A stretch of 64,000 bases of DNA from an uncultured Alphaproteobacteria bacterium (lineage in GTDB: Bacteria > Pseudomonadota > Alphaproteobacteria > MPNO01 > UBA2964). The notes below the pieces were generated by a model. That model did not search any database. It saw only the letters and a program-made list of their open reading frames with translations, and was not told the origin of the DNA. Position 1 is the stretch's first letter. The number at the start of each line of letters is the position of its first letter. The stretch lies in assembly GCA_951812775.1 (NCBI GenBank), contig OX638326.1:62001-126000 (forward strand), read 5' to 3'. A program made the position numbers and the translations under genes. Positions 27,598 to 36,682 of this stretch are shown piece after piece.

Positions 27598-28095
27598 CTA
27601 ATGTTGTAGGGAGGTGACGTAACGGTGAAGATTCCTGACGCTCCACCAATGGTGAGTTCCGTAATATCCGCGCTTTGGCAACGCCCGGAAGCTCTCAATT
27701 CCGTTGGTCGAGGCCGCACCATTAATATAGTCGCCCGCACTGTCGGGCATTCCGTCACAGGCTTTATGCTCATCAGTATAGATCGTTGAACCGGCCCTTA
27801 CGTTGCTTCTGATTGCAGGTTGTAAGGTATCCTTGTTGGTTCTGTTGACCGGCATTGCGCGGATGGGACCATTACGCTCGCGCATCCCGATCACTGGCTG
27901 CTTACCAACCGCCCCGCGTCCGGCGCGGAGTTTCTTACTGGCATGTTTGTTCCGTTCTTTACCGCCGATTAAGTCTCGCTCGCCTGACGGAAGTCCTTTT
28001 CCGATAACACACGCTTCTCTAATCCGATGTCTCTGAATCGCCCTGAAATGGACGAAGATGCGAGTTGACACGATCCTGATCATTTGTTACGAGTC
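27598..28095 (-). pseudogene. IS1595-family (ISXO2-like) transposase remnant
   Basis: The conserved block IGGKERNKHASKKLRAGRGAVGKQ, then GMRERNGPIRAMPVNRTNKDTL, STIYTDEHKACDGM, NGIESFRALPKRGYYGT and NLHRYV is the ISXO2-like DDE/N domain of IS1595-family transposases. The N-terminus and first catalytic region (normally VDETY before IGGKE) are garbled, and the last residues are lost. It is truncated at 28,095 by IS5-family copy 2. It is a non-functional fragment. Confidence 0.75.
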
Positions 28096-28099
28096 AATT

Positions 28100-29386
28100 G
28101 GACACCTCGAAGAACGTTCGGTTTGGCCGCTTGCGGCGTGATTTGACCGGGTGGGCGCGTCTGAGTGTCGGTTTTTTCGAGCCGTTTTGCGTCGATTTGA
28201 TCGGTTTAGCCGGTCGAACCGGCCGTTCCGGCGTCATGTGGGCGCACTTCGCCCCTGGAGCCAGAGGAAACGGCGCATGTTATACGCCAGATTGGTCATG
28301 CCGATCTTGGCCTCGGCCCGGGCGATGCCGATGGTCCGAACCGAGAGCGCCATCAAGCCTTTCTGATGGGCGAAGACATGCTCGACGGCGGAGCGTACCG
28401 CCGAGCGCGCCGCGTTGGCCTTGGCCAGGGTCGCCGGCATCGGCTTGCCGCGCGGCTTGCGGAAGTGGATCTGGGAGCGCTTGCCTTGGCGCGCCAGCAT
28501 CTTCTCGTTACGCTTGGACCGATAGGCGGTATCCGCCCAGACCGGGCTCGCCGTGTTCTCCGGATCGATCAGACCGGCGAGCTGGCGGCCGTCATTGGCG
28601 GCGGCATCGGTGACGCGCCACTTGCGGATCAACCCGTGCCGCCGGTCCGTGGAGATGTGGTTCTTGTAGCCAAACGCCGGCACCATGATCTCCGGCCCCT
28701 TGGGGTGCCCATCCTCCAGACGCTTCACTCGGCCACGCTTCATGGTCCAGCGCGCATCCCGGTCTTTCTGGGCCAGCTTGGCCGGCTTGTCCTTCCACTC
28801 CTCTGGCACCTTGCCGGCCTTCAACGCCACCTTCTCCGGAACGCTGTTGCGCTGCCTGGGCGCCGCGACGATCGTGGCATCGACGATCTGGCCCGACAGC
28901 GCCAGGTAGCCATGGCCGCGCAGGTGTTCGTCGAAGCGATCGAACAACGCCTCGATCGCCTTGGCCTGCACCAGCAACTCACGGAACAGCCAGATCGTCT
29001 TGGCGTCCGGCACCCGGGCGTGAAGCCCCAGGCCCAGGAACCGCATGAAAGACAGCCGGTCGCGGATCTGGAACTCGGTTTGATCATCCGAGAGATTGTA
29101 TAGTGCCTGCAACACCAGGATCTTGAACATCAGAACGGGGTCATAGGGAGGCCGGCCACCCTGGCGCCGGTCCGAGCGACGTAGCGCCCGGATCAAGGGC
29201 CGGCGAAACAACTCGAAATCGACCAACTCACCAAGCCGAAGCAACGGATCACCCGCCGCCGACAGTGCCGCGTAACGCTCATCAAGATCGAAAAAACCGG
29301 GCTGATCCGACATTCCATCCTCCATCAAGCCGATGAGAGAAGTGAAGCAGATCATGGCCAAAATGACGAGGTTTTTAGAGGCGCCC
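28100..29386 (-). mobile_element. IS5-family insertion sequence, copy 2 (1287 bp)
   Basis: This element is the same length as copy 1 at 2050-3336, and I noted only three substitutions between them. The terminal inverted repeats are the same. A perfect 4-bp target duplication AATT is present at 28,096-28,099 and 29,387-29,390. It sits 131 bases upstream of the cas3 ATG, with its transposase facing away from the cas genes. Its right end and the flank at 29,391-29,517 therefore form the upstream region of the cas operon. Confidence 0.93.
28234..29313 (-). CDS. IS5-family DDE transposase (copy 2)
   Basis: This intact 359-residue transposase starts MSDQPGFFDLDERYAAL behind GGAGG. The catalytic D145, D261 and E311 are present in the same contexts as in copy 1. 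It is higher in GC than the flanking host genes. Near-identity of the copies implies recent transposition within this genome or import of both. The gene is divergent from cas3. Confidence 0.92.
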   Translation of the reverse strand: MSDQPGFFDLDERYAALSAAGDPLLRLGELVDFELFRRPLIRALRRSDRRQGGRPPYDPVLMFKILVLQALYNLSDDQTEFQIRDRLSFMRFLGLGLHARVPDAKTIWLFRELLVQAKAIEALFDRFDEHLRGHGYLALSGQIVDATIVAAPRQRNSVPEKVALKAGKVPEEWKDKPAKLAQKDRDARWTMKRGRVKRLEDGHPKGPEIMVPAFGYKNHISTDRRHGLIRKWRVTDAAANDGRQLAGLIDPENTASPVWADTAYRSKRNEKMLARQGKRSQIHFRKPRGKPMPATLAKANAARSAVRSAVEHVFAHQKGLMALSVRTIGIARAEAKIGMTNLAYNMRRFLWLQGRSAPT

Positions 29387-29482
29387 AATTGTGATGAACG
29401 GGGCTGGCCGCGCGAAACCGAAGCGGCATGTTCGAAAATGCATCGGACACTTTGGAATGATGCTTTTGATCGTACGCGATGG

Positions 29483-29516
29483 GTGGAGTTGGGTGAGACG
29501 TGGACTTGGGTGAGAC
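29483..29516 (+). repeat. 17-bp tandem duplication just before cas3
   Basis: Two adjacent 17-base units (GTGGAGTTGGGTGAGAC at 29,483-29,499 and GTGGACTTGGGTGAGAC at 29,500-29,516) differ at one base. The second unit abuts the cas3 start and provides GGTGAG as its likely ribosome site. An upstream GTG at 29,500 lies in frame at the second unit's start. Confidence 0.8.
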
Positions 29517-29517
29517 G

Positions 29518-31948
29518 ATGAGCATCGCGGAGTTCGATAGCTTTTTTATGTCAGGGGTCACTGACCATCATCGCCCCTATCCTTATCAAGTTCGGTTGGC
29601 CGAGGAAGACTGGCCTCAGACGCTTGTGGTGCCCACCGGTTTTGGCAAGACGGCTGCCATCTTGGCGGCATGGTTGTGGAAGATTGCGCAAGGCGATGCC
29701 GAAACGCCCCGTCGCCTCGTGTACTGCCTGCCAATGCGAACGTTGGTTGAGCAAACCGAAGCCGCCGCGAAGAAGTGGATTGGCGCGACAAAAAAAGCAG
29801 TACGCGGGCTGGAAGTCGATCTTGCCGTTCTGATGGGCGGAGGTGGCGCGAGCCGGCGCGGATTGCCGGATTGGATACTGCATCCGGAACGCCCCACCAT
29901 CCTTATAGGCACGCAGGATATGCTGATCTCCGCCGCCCTGATGCGCGGTTACGGAACGACCCGCTATCGCTGGCCGGTTGATTTCGCGCTCTTGCATAAT
30001 GACGCAATGTGGGTGTTTGACGGAGGTGCAGCTCACGGGAGCTACACTCGCCACGTCCGCGCAGATCGAGGCCTTCCGGCAAAAGTTCGGTACGGGCCGC
30101 GACTGTCGCACGCTATGGATGTCGGCAACGCTCAGTCCGACTTGGATGAAGACCGTCGATTTCGACCCGGCCGACGAAGACAGGCATCATGGTCTTTCGG
30201 ACAATGATCGCGTACGCGCGCAGCATCTATGGACGGCGCTCAAGAGGCTGCACCCCCTCGACCTCTCCGGCCACGATCCTGTCCAAAAGGATGGCCTCAA
30301 ATCCTATGCTGCGGCCCTTGCGATGAAAGTACGCAGCCTAACGTTACGTGGAACGAATACGATCCTATTCATCAATACGGTGGCGCGCGCCCAGGCCGTT
30401 TACGCAGCGCTGGGCAGCCAAGGCAACGATCCGGAACGGCCGAACGATCCGGAACGGCTGCTGGTCCATTCCCGGTTCCGCAGGGTCGATAGAGAACGAT
30501 TGAGGCGCCGCCTTCATACCGACCCGCCGGACAATGGCCGTATCATTGTTGCCACACAGGCTTTGGAAGCCGGTGTGGATGTCACTTCCGCGACCCTGGT
30601 CACCGAAATGGCGCCGTGGTCCTCCTTGGTGCAACGGTTCGGCCGCTGCAATCGCAGCGGTGAATGCAGGGAAACCGGTGCGGATGTGTTCTGGATCGAC
30701 CTGCGCAATGGGGAAGCCAGGCCATACGAACCCGCCGATCTCGTCGAAGCCCGAAACAAGCTCACCGGTTTGTCGGCCTGTGGGCCAGCCGACTTGGCGG
30801 ACCTTCCGCCTTCCGCGCCGCCGCGCGGTGCCGTGATCCGCGCCCGTGATTTCTTCGATCTGTTCGATACCGACCCCGATCTATCGGGCTTCGATGTGGA
30901 TGTTTCAGCCTATGTCCGCGATGTCGACGACACCGATATCCGGCTGTTCTGGCGGCCGGTCGAGGCAGATGCTGCGCCGATTGCCGAGGCACCCGGGCCC
31001 ACGCGCGACGAACTCTGCCCGGCGCCGATAGACGGTGCGAGGCCGATAGACGGTGCGAGAGCGTTTTTGAAGCGAAAAAGAGTGCGGTCTTGGCGATGGG
31101 ACGCGCTCGTCAAGGAATGGCGAAGTTTCAAGAAAGGTGACATCTTTCCTGGAATCGTGATTTGGGTCGATGCGGCATCCGGCGGTTACGATTCGGAAAC
31201 GGGTTTCGATGCGACGGTGAAAAAAACAGTTGAGCCGGTTTCCGTTTCAGATAAGCAGGAAGACAGCTATGTCGACGACCCGGATACCTACACGGGCAAA
31301 GTCCGCGTTAGTCTTGCCAAACACAGCATCCATGTGCGTGATCAGGCAGCAGCCCTCGCCGAGGTTTTCAAGCTGGACCCCAATGATCGCGATTTGATCG
31401 TCGAGGCCGCGCTTTGGCATGATCTGGGCAAGGCGCATAAGGCGTTCGTCGCGTTATCTGGTGGTGAGATGCCGCCACTCGCCAAATGGCCTGCTACGAA
31501 TGGAAACGCGCTGTCGCAGGATCGCCGGAAATATTTCCGGCATGAACTGGCATCGGCCTTGGCCTATCTGGCCAATCGCGGCTGGGCCGAGGAAGCAAGC
31601 CTTGCCGCGTATCTGATTGCGGCGCACCATGGAAAAGTGCGCATGCGCATTGCGGCCTTGCCCAAAGAGGCGAGACCCGAAAACGGCCGTCTGTTCGCCC
31701 GCGGTGTTTGGGACGATGATGAACTGCCTGAGACGCAACTGGGGGATGTCGTCGTTCCGGAGACGAAGCTCGATCTCGATCTCATGCAGTTGGGCGAAGG
31801 CCCATGCGGGCCGAGTTGGTCTGCGCGCACGCAAGGTTTGCTAAAACAGCATGGTCCGTTCCGACTTGCCTGGCTGGAAGCGCTGGTGCGTATCGCGGAC
31901 TGGTGCGCGACGGCGGCAGAGGAGAAAGCGGGCCATGACGATCTATAA
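29518..31948 (+). CDS. cas3: Type I-G Cas3 helicase-nuclease, frameshifted in the DExH box
   Basis: Cas3 unwinds and shreds target DNA after Cascade binding. The first frame (from ATG 29,518) holds Walker A VVPTGFGKTAAIL and IGTQDMLISAALMRGYG and reaches HNDAMWVFD. A one-base insertion at 30,022-30,023 then shifts the frame. Removing one G restores FDEVQLTGATLATSAQIEAF (the DExH-type motif II) and the rest to 31,948, about 809 residues. Further motifs are LWMSATLSP, ALEAGVDVTSATLVTE and QRFGRCNRSGE. The C-terminal HD nuclease has HSIHVRDQ, WHDLGKAHKAF, FRHELAS and IAAHHGKVRM (about residues 598-705). A C-terminal rather than N-terminal HD is characteristic of subtype I-G. Two 18-base in-frame tandem duplications lie at 30,425-30,460 and 31,025-31,060. 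As read, no full-length protein is made. Confidence 0.9.
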
Positions 31949-34133
31949 CCACGTTCTTCACGGCTGCGCTCCTGTGCCGCTCGCCGGCTATCTCAAGGCG
32001 TTCGGCGTCTTCCGGCTTGTCGCGGAACAGGTCGATCCTGCCGCAGCCGGCTTCTGGCGCGACGAGCGCTTCATACTGCGTACGGTGCTAGCGGAAGACG
32101 AGCTTGTCCGGTTTTTCGTCGATGAATTCAAACCCACCCCGGTTGTCGCACCATGGAATAATGGCAGCGGCTTTTGGCCGAAGGATAATAAGGATAATAA
32201 AGCCGAATTTAAGGCTATTAAGGCTATACGGACCAGCAATGATCCTAGGCTGAGTGCATACAATGACGCCATCCGAATTTGTGAGCGTATCATCTGCACA
32301 CGCGGTTTTTCGGAGATACCGAAGGATGAGAAGAGAAGGAGGCAAATGAAAGCCGCCCTCATTGGTGCACTGCGCGCCTCACTTTCGGAGGAAGCATGCC
32401 GTTGGCTTGACGGCGCACTTGCCCTGACCGCCGACGGCCTTCGCTTTCCGCCTATTCTCGGGACAGGAGGAAACGATGGGCGCCTCGATTTTTCCAATAA
32501 CTTCATGCGTCACGTGACCGAAATCATCGGCAATGAGACTAGGGAACCTCGGGAATCCCTCATATGTTCATTATTCTATGCGCCTTGTGCCCATCTCGAA
32601 AAAGGTGCTGTTGGTCAATTCTATCCCGGCCAGGCAGGTGGTCTCAATGCCGGTGTTGGTTTTGAGGCAGATTCGCGCATCAATCCTTGGGATTTTGTTT
32701 TCACTATTGAAGGTGCATTGGTTTTTGCCGCCGCCGCAGCGCGACGGCACGCTGCGGATGGCAAAGCCGCACTCGCCTTTCCGTTTACAACCCTTACTGT
32801 TGGGGCGGGCTCCGGAGCTGCGGCTATACCCGATGAGGCGGGTTCGCGTAACGAGTTCTGGGCGCCGCTTTGGTCGCGCGCCACGCACCTGGAAGAGATG
32901 TTGCTGTTAATGTCTGAAGGGCGGGCCGTTGTAGACGGCGGTTCGGCGCGCAACGGTCTCGATTTCGCACGGGCCGTCGGCCAACTTGGAGTTGCACGCG
33001 GTATACACGCCTTCCAGAGATACGGTTTCCTGGAACGTGCCGGCAAAGCGTATTTTGCGACGCCCCTTGGCCGTGTGCGGGTGCGGGAGAACCCGTGCTC
33101 ATCTTTGATTTCGGAACTGGATCGTGGCGGCTGGCTATCGCGCGCCCGCAAGATCGTGCGCGACAAGAACGCCCCGTCAAGTCTCCGCGCGGGTGGACGC
33201 TCCCTTGACGAAGCGCTGTTTCGGCTTGCCGGTGATGGCTCGACCGAAGCGGTGCAGCAAGCATTGATCGCCGTCGGCGCGCTCATGGCCAAAGTGGGAA
33301 GAAGGCCCCGACTGCGCAAAGACCTGCCTCCGCCACCGCGCCTGTCAAGGAAATGGGTGCGCGCTGCGGATGACGAATCACATGAATACGCGCTTGCCGC
33401 GGCGTTGGCGAGCCTCACGAGCCTCAACGGAAAATCGGAATCGTTTCGCCTGCCCTTCCGTCGTCATCTGGCGCCGCTCGATTGGCCAAAGGGGCGGGAA
33501 AGCTGGAGCGATACGACGGAATCACGGGCGCTCGTCGTGTGGGGCGGGCGCAGTTTGATCCGCGACATGGGGCTTGTCCTCAAACGCCGTCTGATCAAGG
33601 CGCGGGGTCATGGTTTCGTCGGTGACGACAATCAGGCTGAACTGCCTCTGCACGGCTGGCGTTCTGCATCACTTGCCGCCGTCGCAGCATTTCTGGCCGG
33701 GCGCACGGACGATACCCGCATCGGCGCCCTTGCCGTCGGCCTTGCCTGGACGACGGTATCCCAGGCGGAACGATCGTCCGTAATCGAATGCGAGGACGCG
33801 TTGCCTTTCGCTTACGCGGCGCTGAAACCGTTGTTCGCGCCGGAAGGCGTCGGGCCGGCAACGGAGCAGAAGAAGCTTCTTGATCCCTTGGTGCTCGTTC
33901 GACTGATCGAGGCCGGGCGCGTCGCCGATGCCGTTACGTGCGCACAGGCGATGGCGCGGGGTGCCGGGCTGTCGGCCCCTTATGCGCGGCGCGCGCCTGC
34001 GCAGGCGCTTAATCCCGCTCGACTGGCCGCCGCCCTTGTGTTCCCCATTGCGCCGAAAGCCCGGGAGCGGCTCGTCGCTTGCGCCTACCCGAATCTTACA
34101 AGAAATGAGGAGAACGATGACAATGCCGCTTGA
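31935..34133 (+). CDS. csx17: Csx17 (Cas8-type large subunit of type I-G Cascade)
   Basis: This 732-residue protein starts with the family signature LHGCAPVPLAGYLKAFGVFRL, followed by PTPVVAPWNNGSGFWP. It is the large subunit of the I-G effector complex, thought to take the Cas8 role in PAM recognition. The ATG at 31,935 was chosen by homology. The frame is open from 31,851, but those residues do not match and overlap cas3. It overlaps the cas3 end by 14 bases. Three 9-base in-frame tandem duplications are present (32,181-32,198, 32,211-32,228, 33,410-33,427), giving KDNKDN, KAIKAI and SLTSLN. Confidence 0.9.
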   Translation: MTIYNHVLHGCAPVPLAGYLKAFGVFRLVAEQVDPAAAGFWRDERFILRTVLAEDELVRFFVDEFKPTPVVAPWNNGSGFWPKDNKDNKAEFKAIKAIRTSNDPRLSAYNDAIRICERIICTRGFSEIPKDEKRRRQMKAALIGALRASLSEEACRWLDGALALTADGLRFPPILGTGGNDGRLDFSNNFMRHVTEIIGNETREPRESLICSLFYAPCAHLEKGAVGQFYPGQAGGLNAGVGFEADSRINPWDFVFTIEGALVFAAAAARRHAADGKAALAFPFTTLTVGAGSGAAAIPDEAGSRNEFWAPLWSRATHLEEMLLLMSEGRAVVDGGSARNGLDFARAVGQLGVARGIHAFQRYGFLERAGKAYFATPLGRVRVRENPCSSLISELDRGGWLSRARKIVRDKNAPSSLRAGGRSLDEALFRLAGDGSTEAVQQALIAVGALMAKVGRRPRLRKDLPPPPRLSRKWVRAADDESHEYALAAALASLTSLNGKSESFRLPFRRHLAPLDWPKGRESWSDTTESRALVVWGGRSLIRDMGLVLKRRLIKARGHGFVGDDNQAELPLHGWRSASLAAVAAFLAGRTDDTRIGALAVGLAWTTVSQAERSSVIECEDALPFAYAALKPLFAPEGVGPATEQKKLLDPLVLVRLIEAGRVADAVTCAQAMARGAGLSAPYARRAPAQALNPARLAAALVFPIAPKARERLVACAYPNLTRNEENDDNAA

Positions 34134-35145
34134 ATTCAAATCGCTTGACGAAACGAACCGTCTTCTGATCGAAGCGGAATTGAGCCCCTTGCAGGGCCCG
34201 CGCTTTCAGCCCACCGGCTTTCCCCATCTCGGCGCTGCCACCTACAAGGCGCCGGACGGTACCGACATGCTGCTCGTCGAATCTGCCCAAAGCGTCGCCA
34301 ACCGTATGGAAGCGGTGTGCTGGGACTCGGTCTGCGATGACTGGGTCGAACCCCTGCGCGGGCTTCCGGTCGTGAAGGTTGTCGATAATGACGGGAAACC
34401 GTTGACCAACAGTGTTCTGGAAGCCCATCGGCTGAATTCGCCCTACATAAAGAACTCGGATTGGTTCGAGACGCTAAAGGGCGAAATTGGTTACGATGAC
34501 AACCGGCCAATCGACATGCGCTGCACGGTCTATCCGAACCTCCTCAAGTACGACCCCAATAGCCTGCTGCACGGTATCTTTATCTCTCTTAAAAAAACCG
34601 CAGGCGTTAGAAGTTCCCGTGCATTGTCGGGATTCGTAGAGGCGACAAATGTCGCCGTGGCGTCGAGTGGTGGCGTGAAGAATGATCGCGTGGACGTCAC
34701 CGGAAAAATCGTCGACGGCGGCGCAACCGAGGGTTATGGTAATGTCCTCTTCCCGCGCGACGAATACACCGCCAGGCAGATATCCGCCTATTTCAACCTT
34801 GATGTGGCCCAGATCCGCGCTTTCGGCCTTGGTCGGGAGGCAGAACAACTGCTCATTGCGCTCGCCCTGTTCAAGATTCGCAAATTCCTGGCTGAAGGCT
34901 TGAGGCTGAGAACCGCCTGCGATCTCGGACTCGACGCCTTCAACGTTATCAAGCCGGCCGGCTTCACATGCCCCGAATTGTCCGAACTAAAGGAAGAACT
35001 GCCCGCGCTCATCATCAACGTCGCGAATAAGGCGCTGTTCTCCCGTCCCGCCGTCACGACCGTAACCTGGTTATCGAAGTCCAGGAAAGCAAAAAACAAA
35101 TCGGACAAGGAAAGTGCAGGCGATGACGGAGCGGACGCCGCATGA
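34117..35145 (+). CDS. csb1: Csb1 (Cas7-type backbone subunit, type I-G)
   Basis: This 342-residue protein starts MTMPLEFKSLDETNRLLIEA and shows the Csb1 segments RFQPTGFPHLGAATY and LLVESAQSVANRMEAVCWD. Csb1 is the Cas7-like RRM protein that coats the crRNA as a multicopy backbone. ATG at 34,117 has GAGGAG five bases upstream. An open extension to 33,928 lies inside csx17 in another frame and is not coding. The stop overlaps the csb2 start by four bases, and the start lies 17 bases inside csx17. Tight overlaps indicate one polycistronic unit. Confidence 0.92.
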   Translation: MTMPLEFKSLDETNRLLIEAELSPLQGPRFQPTGFPHLGAATYKAPDGTDMLLVESAQSVANRMEAVCWDSVCDDWVEPLRGLPVVKVVDNDGKPLTNSVLEAHRLNSPYIKNSDWFETLKGEIGYDDNRPIDMRCTVYPNLLKYDPNSLLHGIFISLKKTAGVRSSRALSGFVEATNVAVASSGGVKNDRVDVTGKIVDGGATEGYGNVLFPRDEYTARQISAYFNLDVAQIRAFGLGREAEQLLIALALFKIRKFLAEGLRLRTACDLGLDAFNVIKPAGFTCPELSELKEELPALIINVANKALFSRPAVTTVTWLSKSRKAKNKSDKESAGDDGADAA

Positions 35146-36668
35146 TTGCCTTTGCCTTCACCTTTCCCGCCGGGCGTTATCATGCGACGCCTTGGGGGCG
35201 GCACGTCAACGAAGCCGATATTGCCTGGCCGCCCGAGCCGGTGACGTTATTGCGGGCGCTTATTGCCACATGGTGGCGCAAGGCGAACCGGGAGCGCTTC
35301 CCCAAGTCGATTCTCGACAAACTCATTGACGAACTTGCCGCTGCGCCGCCGTGCTACCGCCTGCCTGAAGGCGTCCACAGCCATGTACGCGCGTATATGC
35401 CCGTACCACCCGAAAAGAAGCCGAAGCTCATTTATGATGCGTTCCTTCGGGTCGACCGCGCCGCGGAGTTGGTCGTCGCCTGGCCGGGCATGACCCTGAC
35501 AGCGGAGCAGGAAGGGCTGGCAAGGCACCTCCTGGAACGGATCGGCTATCTGGGTCGAGCGGAAAGCTGGGTGGAAGGGCGCATGGCCGTCGATTGGGAC
35601 GGTGAGATCAACGCCTGCCCGCGTTCCACGAACGCCTGCCCGCGTTCCACGCCTGTTGACGTTATGACCCCGGTGAGTCCTGTCGTGTGGGACGAATTGC
35701 GGGCGCGGTTCATGCCTGGCCTAAAGGACATGACAGGAAAAAAGCGCGCTGCGATGAAGGCTACCCTGCCCGAACGACTTTCAGACGCTCTCGCGGTGGA
35801 TACAAGCCAGTGGCAGAAGGCCGGTTGGTCGAACCCGCTGCCGTTCCGCAAGATGGTCTATGACCGACCTCCCATCGGCCCCCTTCCGGCACATCGACGA
35901 AGAGAATCAACCGTTCGGACGGATCAGCCGGACAGGCCCGAAGTCGCACGATTTGTTCTGGCGGGACGGCCGCAGCCGCGCATGGAAGATGCACTCAGAA
36001 TTGGCGAGATTGCGCGAAGGGCATTGATGTCCGGAGACGACAATCCTCCACCGGAGTTTTCCGGCCGAGACGCAAACGGCCCGCGGCGCGATGATCCCAC
36101 ACACGCTCACGCCTTTTTTCTGCCCGAGGATGCCGATCATGACGGCCTGATCGACCATCTGATCGTTTATTGCCGAAATGGCTTTTCCGGGGAGGCTCGT
36201 CGGCGCCTTGGCCGGCTAAACAGACTATGGCTCGCTCAAGGCCGCGCTGACTTCAAAGGAGAACGAGGGCGCAAGGAATGGCGGCTAGCGCTTGAAGATA
36301 TCGCTGCGCCGAAAGCATTTGGCCAAGGATCCACCCTGCTGCGATGCTCGTGTGTGTGGAAGAGCGTCACCCCCTACCTCATGCCTTGGCATGCCAAGCG
36401 CAATTTTGGTGTGGTTGAGCAAATTACGCGTGAAATTGAACGGCGGGCTGTTTTCCCTGCCCTGACCGATGCGACCGTCCCGGATCAGAGTACTCTGTCA
36501 AAGCGCGCGATCGGGTTTCACCGCATCCGGTCACGTCGGGGTTTGGTTCAACCGGACAGATTGGGGTGTTTTCTAACGCTGACTTTCAGTCGGCCGATCG
36601 TCGGGCCGCTCGCCTTGGGGTTTGCCTGTCACTACGGGCTTGGTCTGTTCGCTGCTGTCGGTGAGTAA
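35142..36668 (+). CDS. csb2: Csb2 (Cas5/Cas6-type protein, type I-G)
   Basis: This 508-residue protein starts MIAFAFTFPAGRYHATPWGRHVNEADIAW, the Csb2 (GSU0054) signature of type I-G. The N-terminal part is Cas5-like. The C-terminal part with FFLPEDADHDGLIDHLIVYC and later GCFLTLTFSRPIVGPLALGFACHYGLGLF is the Cas6-like RAMP presumed to process repeat RNA. A perfect 21-base tandem duplication at 35,610-35,651 repeats NACPRST in a presumed surface loop. Start ATGA overlaps the csb1 stop. Confidence 0.9.
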   Translation: MIAFAFTFPAGRYHATPWGRHVNEADIAWPPEPVTLLRALIATWWRKANRERFPKSILDKLIDELAAAPPCYRLPEGVHSHVRAYMPVPPEKKPKLIYDAFLRVDRAAELVVAWPGMTLTAEQEGLARHLLERIGYLGRAESWVEGRMAVDWDGEINACPRSTNACPRSTPVDVMTPVSPVVWDELRARFMPGLKDMTGKKRAAMKATLPERLSDALAVDTSQWQKAGWSNPLPFRKMVYDRPPIGPLPAHRRRESTVRTDQPDRPEVARFVLAGRPQPRMEDALRIGEIARRALMSGDDNPPPEFSGRDANGPRRDDPTHAHAFFLPEDADHDGLIDHLIVYCRNGFSGEARRRLGRLNRLWLAQGRADFKGERGRKEWRLALEDIAAPKAFGQGSTLLRCSCVWKSVTPYLMPWHAKRNFGVVEQITREIERRAVFPALTDATVPDQSTLSKRAIGFHRIRSRRGLVQPDRLGCFLTLTFSRPIVGPLALGFACHYGLGLFAAVGE

Positions 36669-36682
36669 ATCAATCCTGACCG

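Noticed and set aside
30019..30027. Programmed +1 frameshift in cas3
   Set aside because: No slippery sequence, rare codon or stimulatory stem was evident by eye. A mutation or sequence error is simpler, though not excluded.
31851..31934. 28-residue N-terminal extension of Csx17
   Set aside because: It lies within cas3 in another frame and is Arg-rich. The family signature begins at the 31,935 ATG.
33928..34116. 63-residue N-terminal extension of Csb1
   Set aside because: It overlaps csx17 in another frame. GAGGAG precedes the 34,117 ATG, where homology starts.
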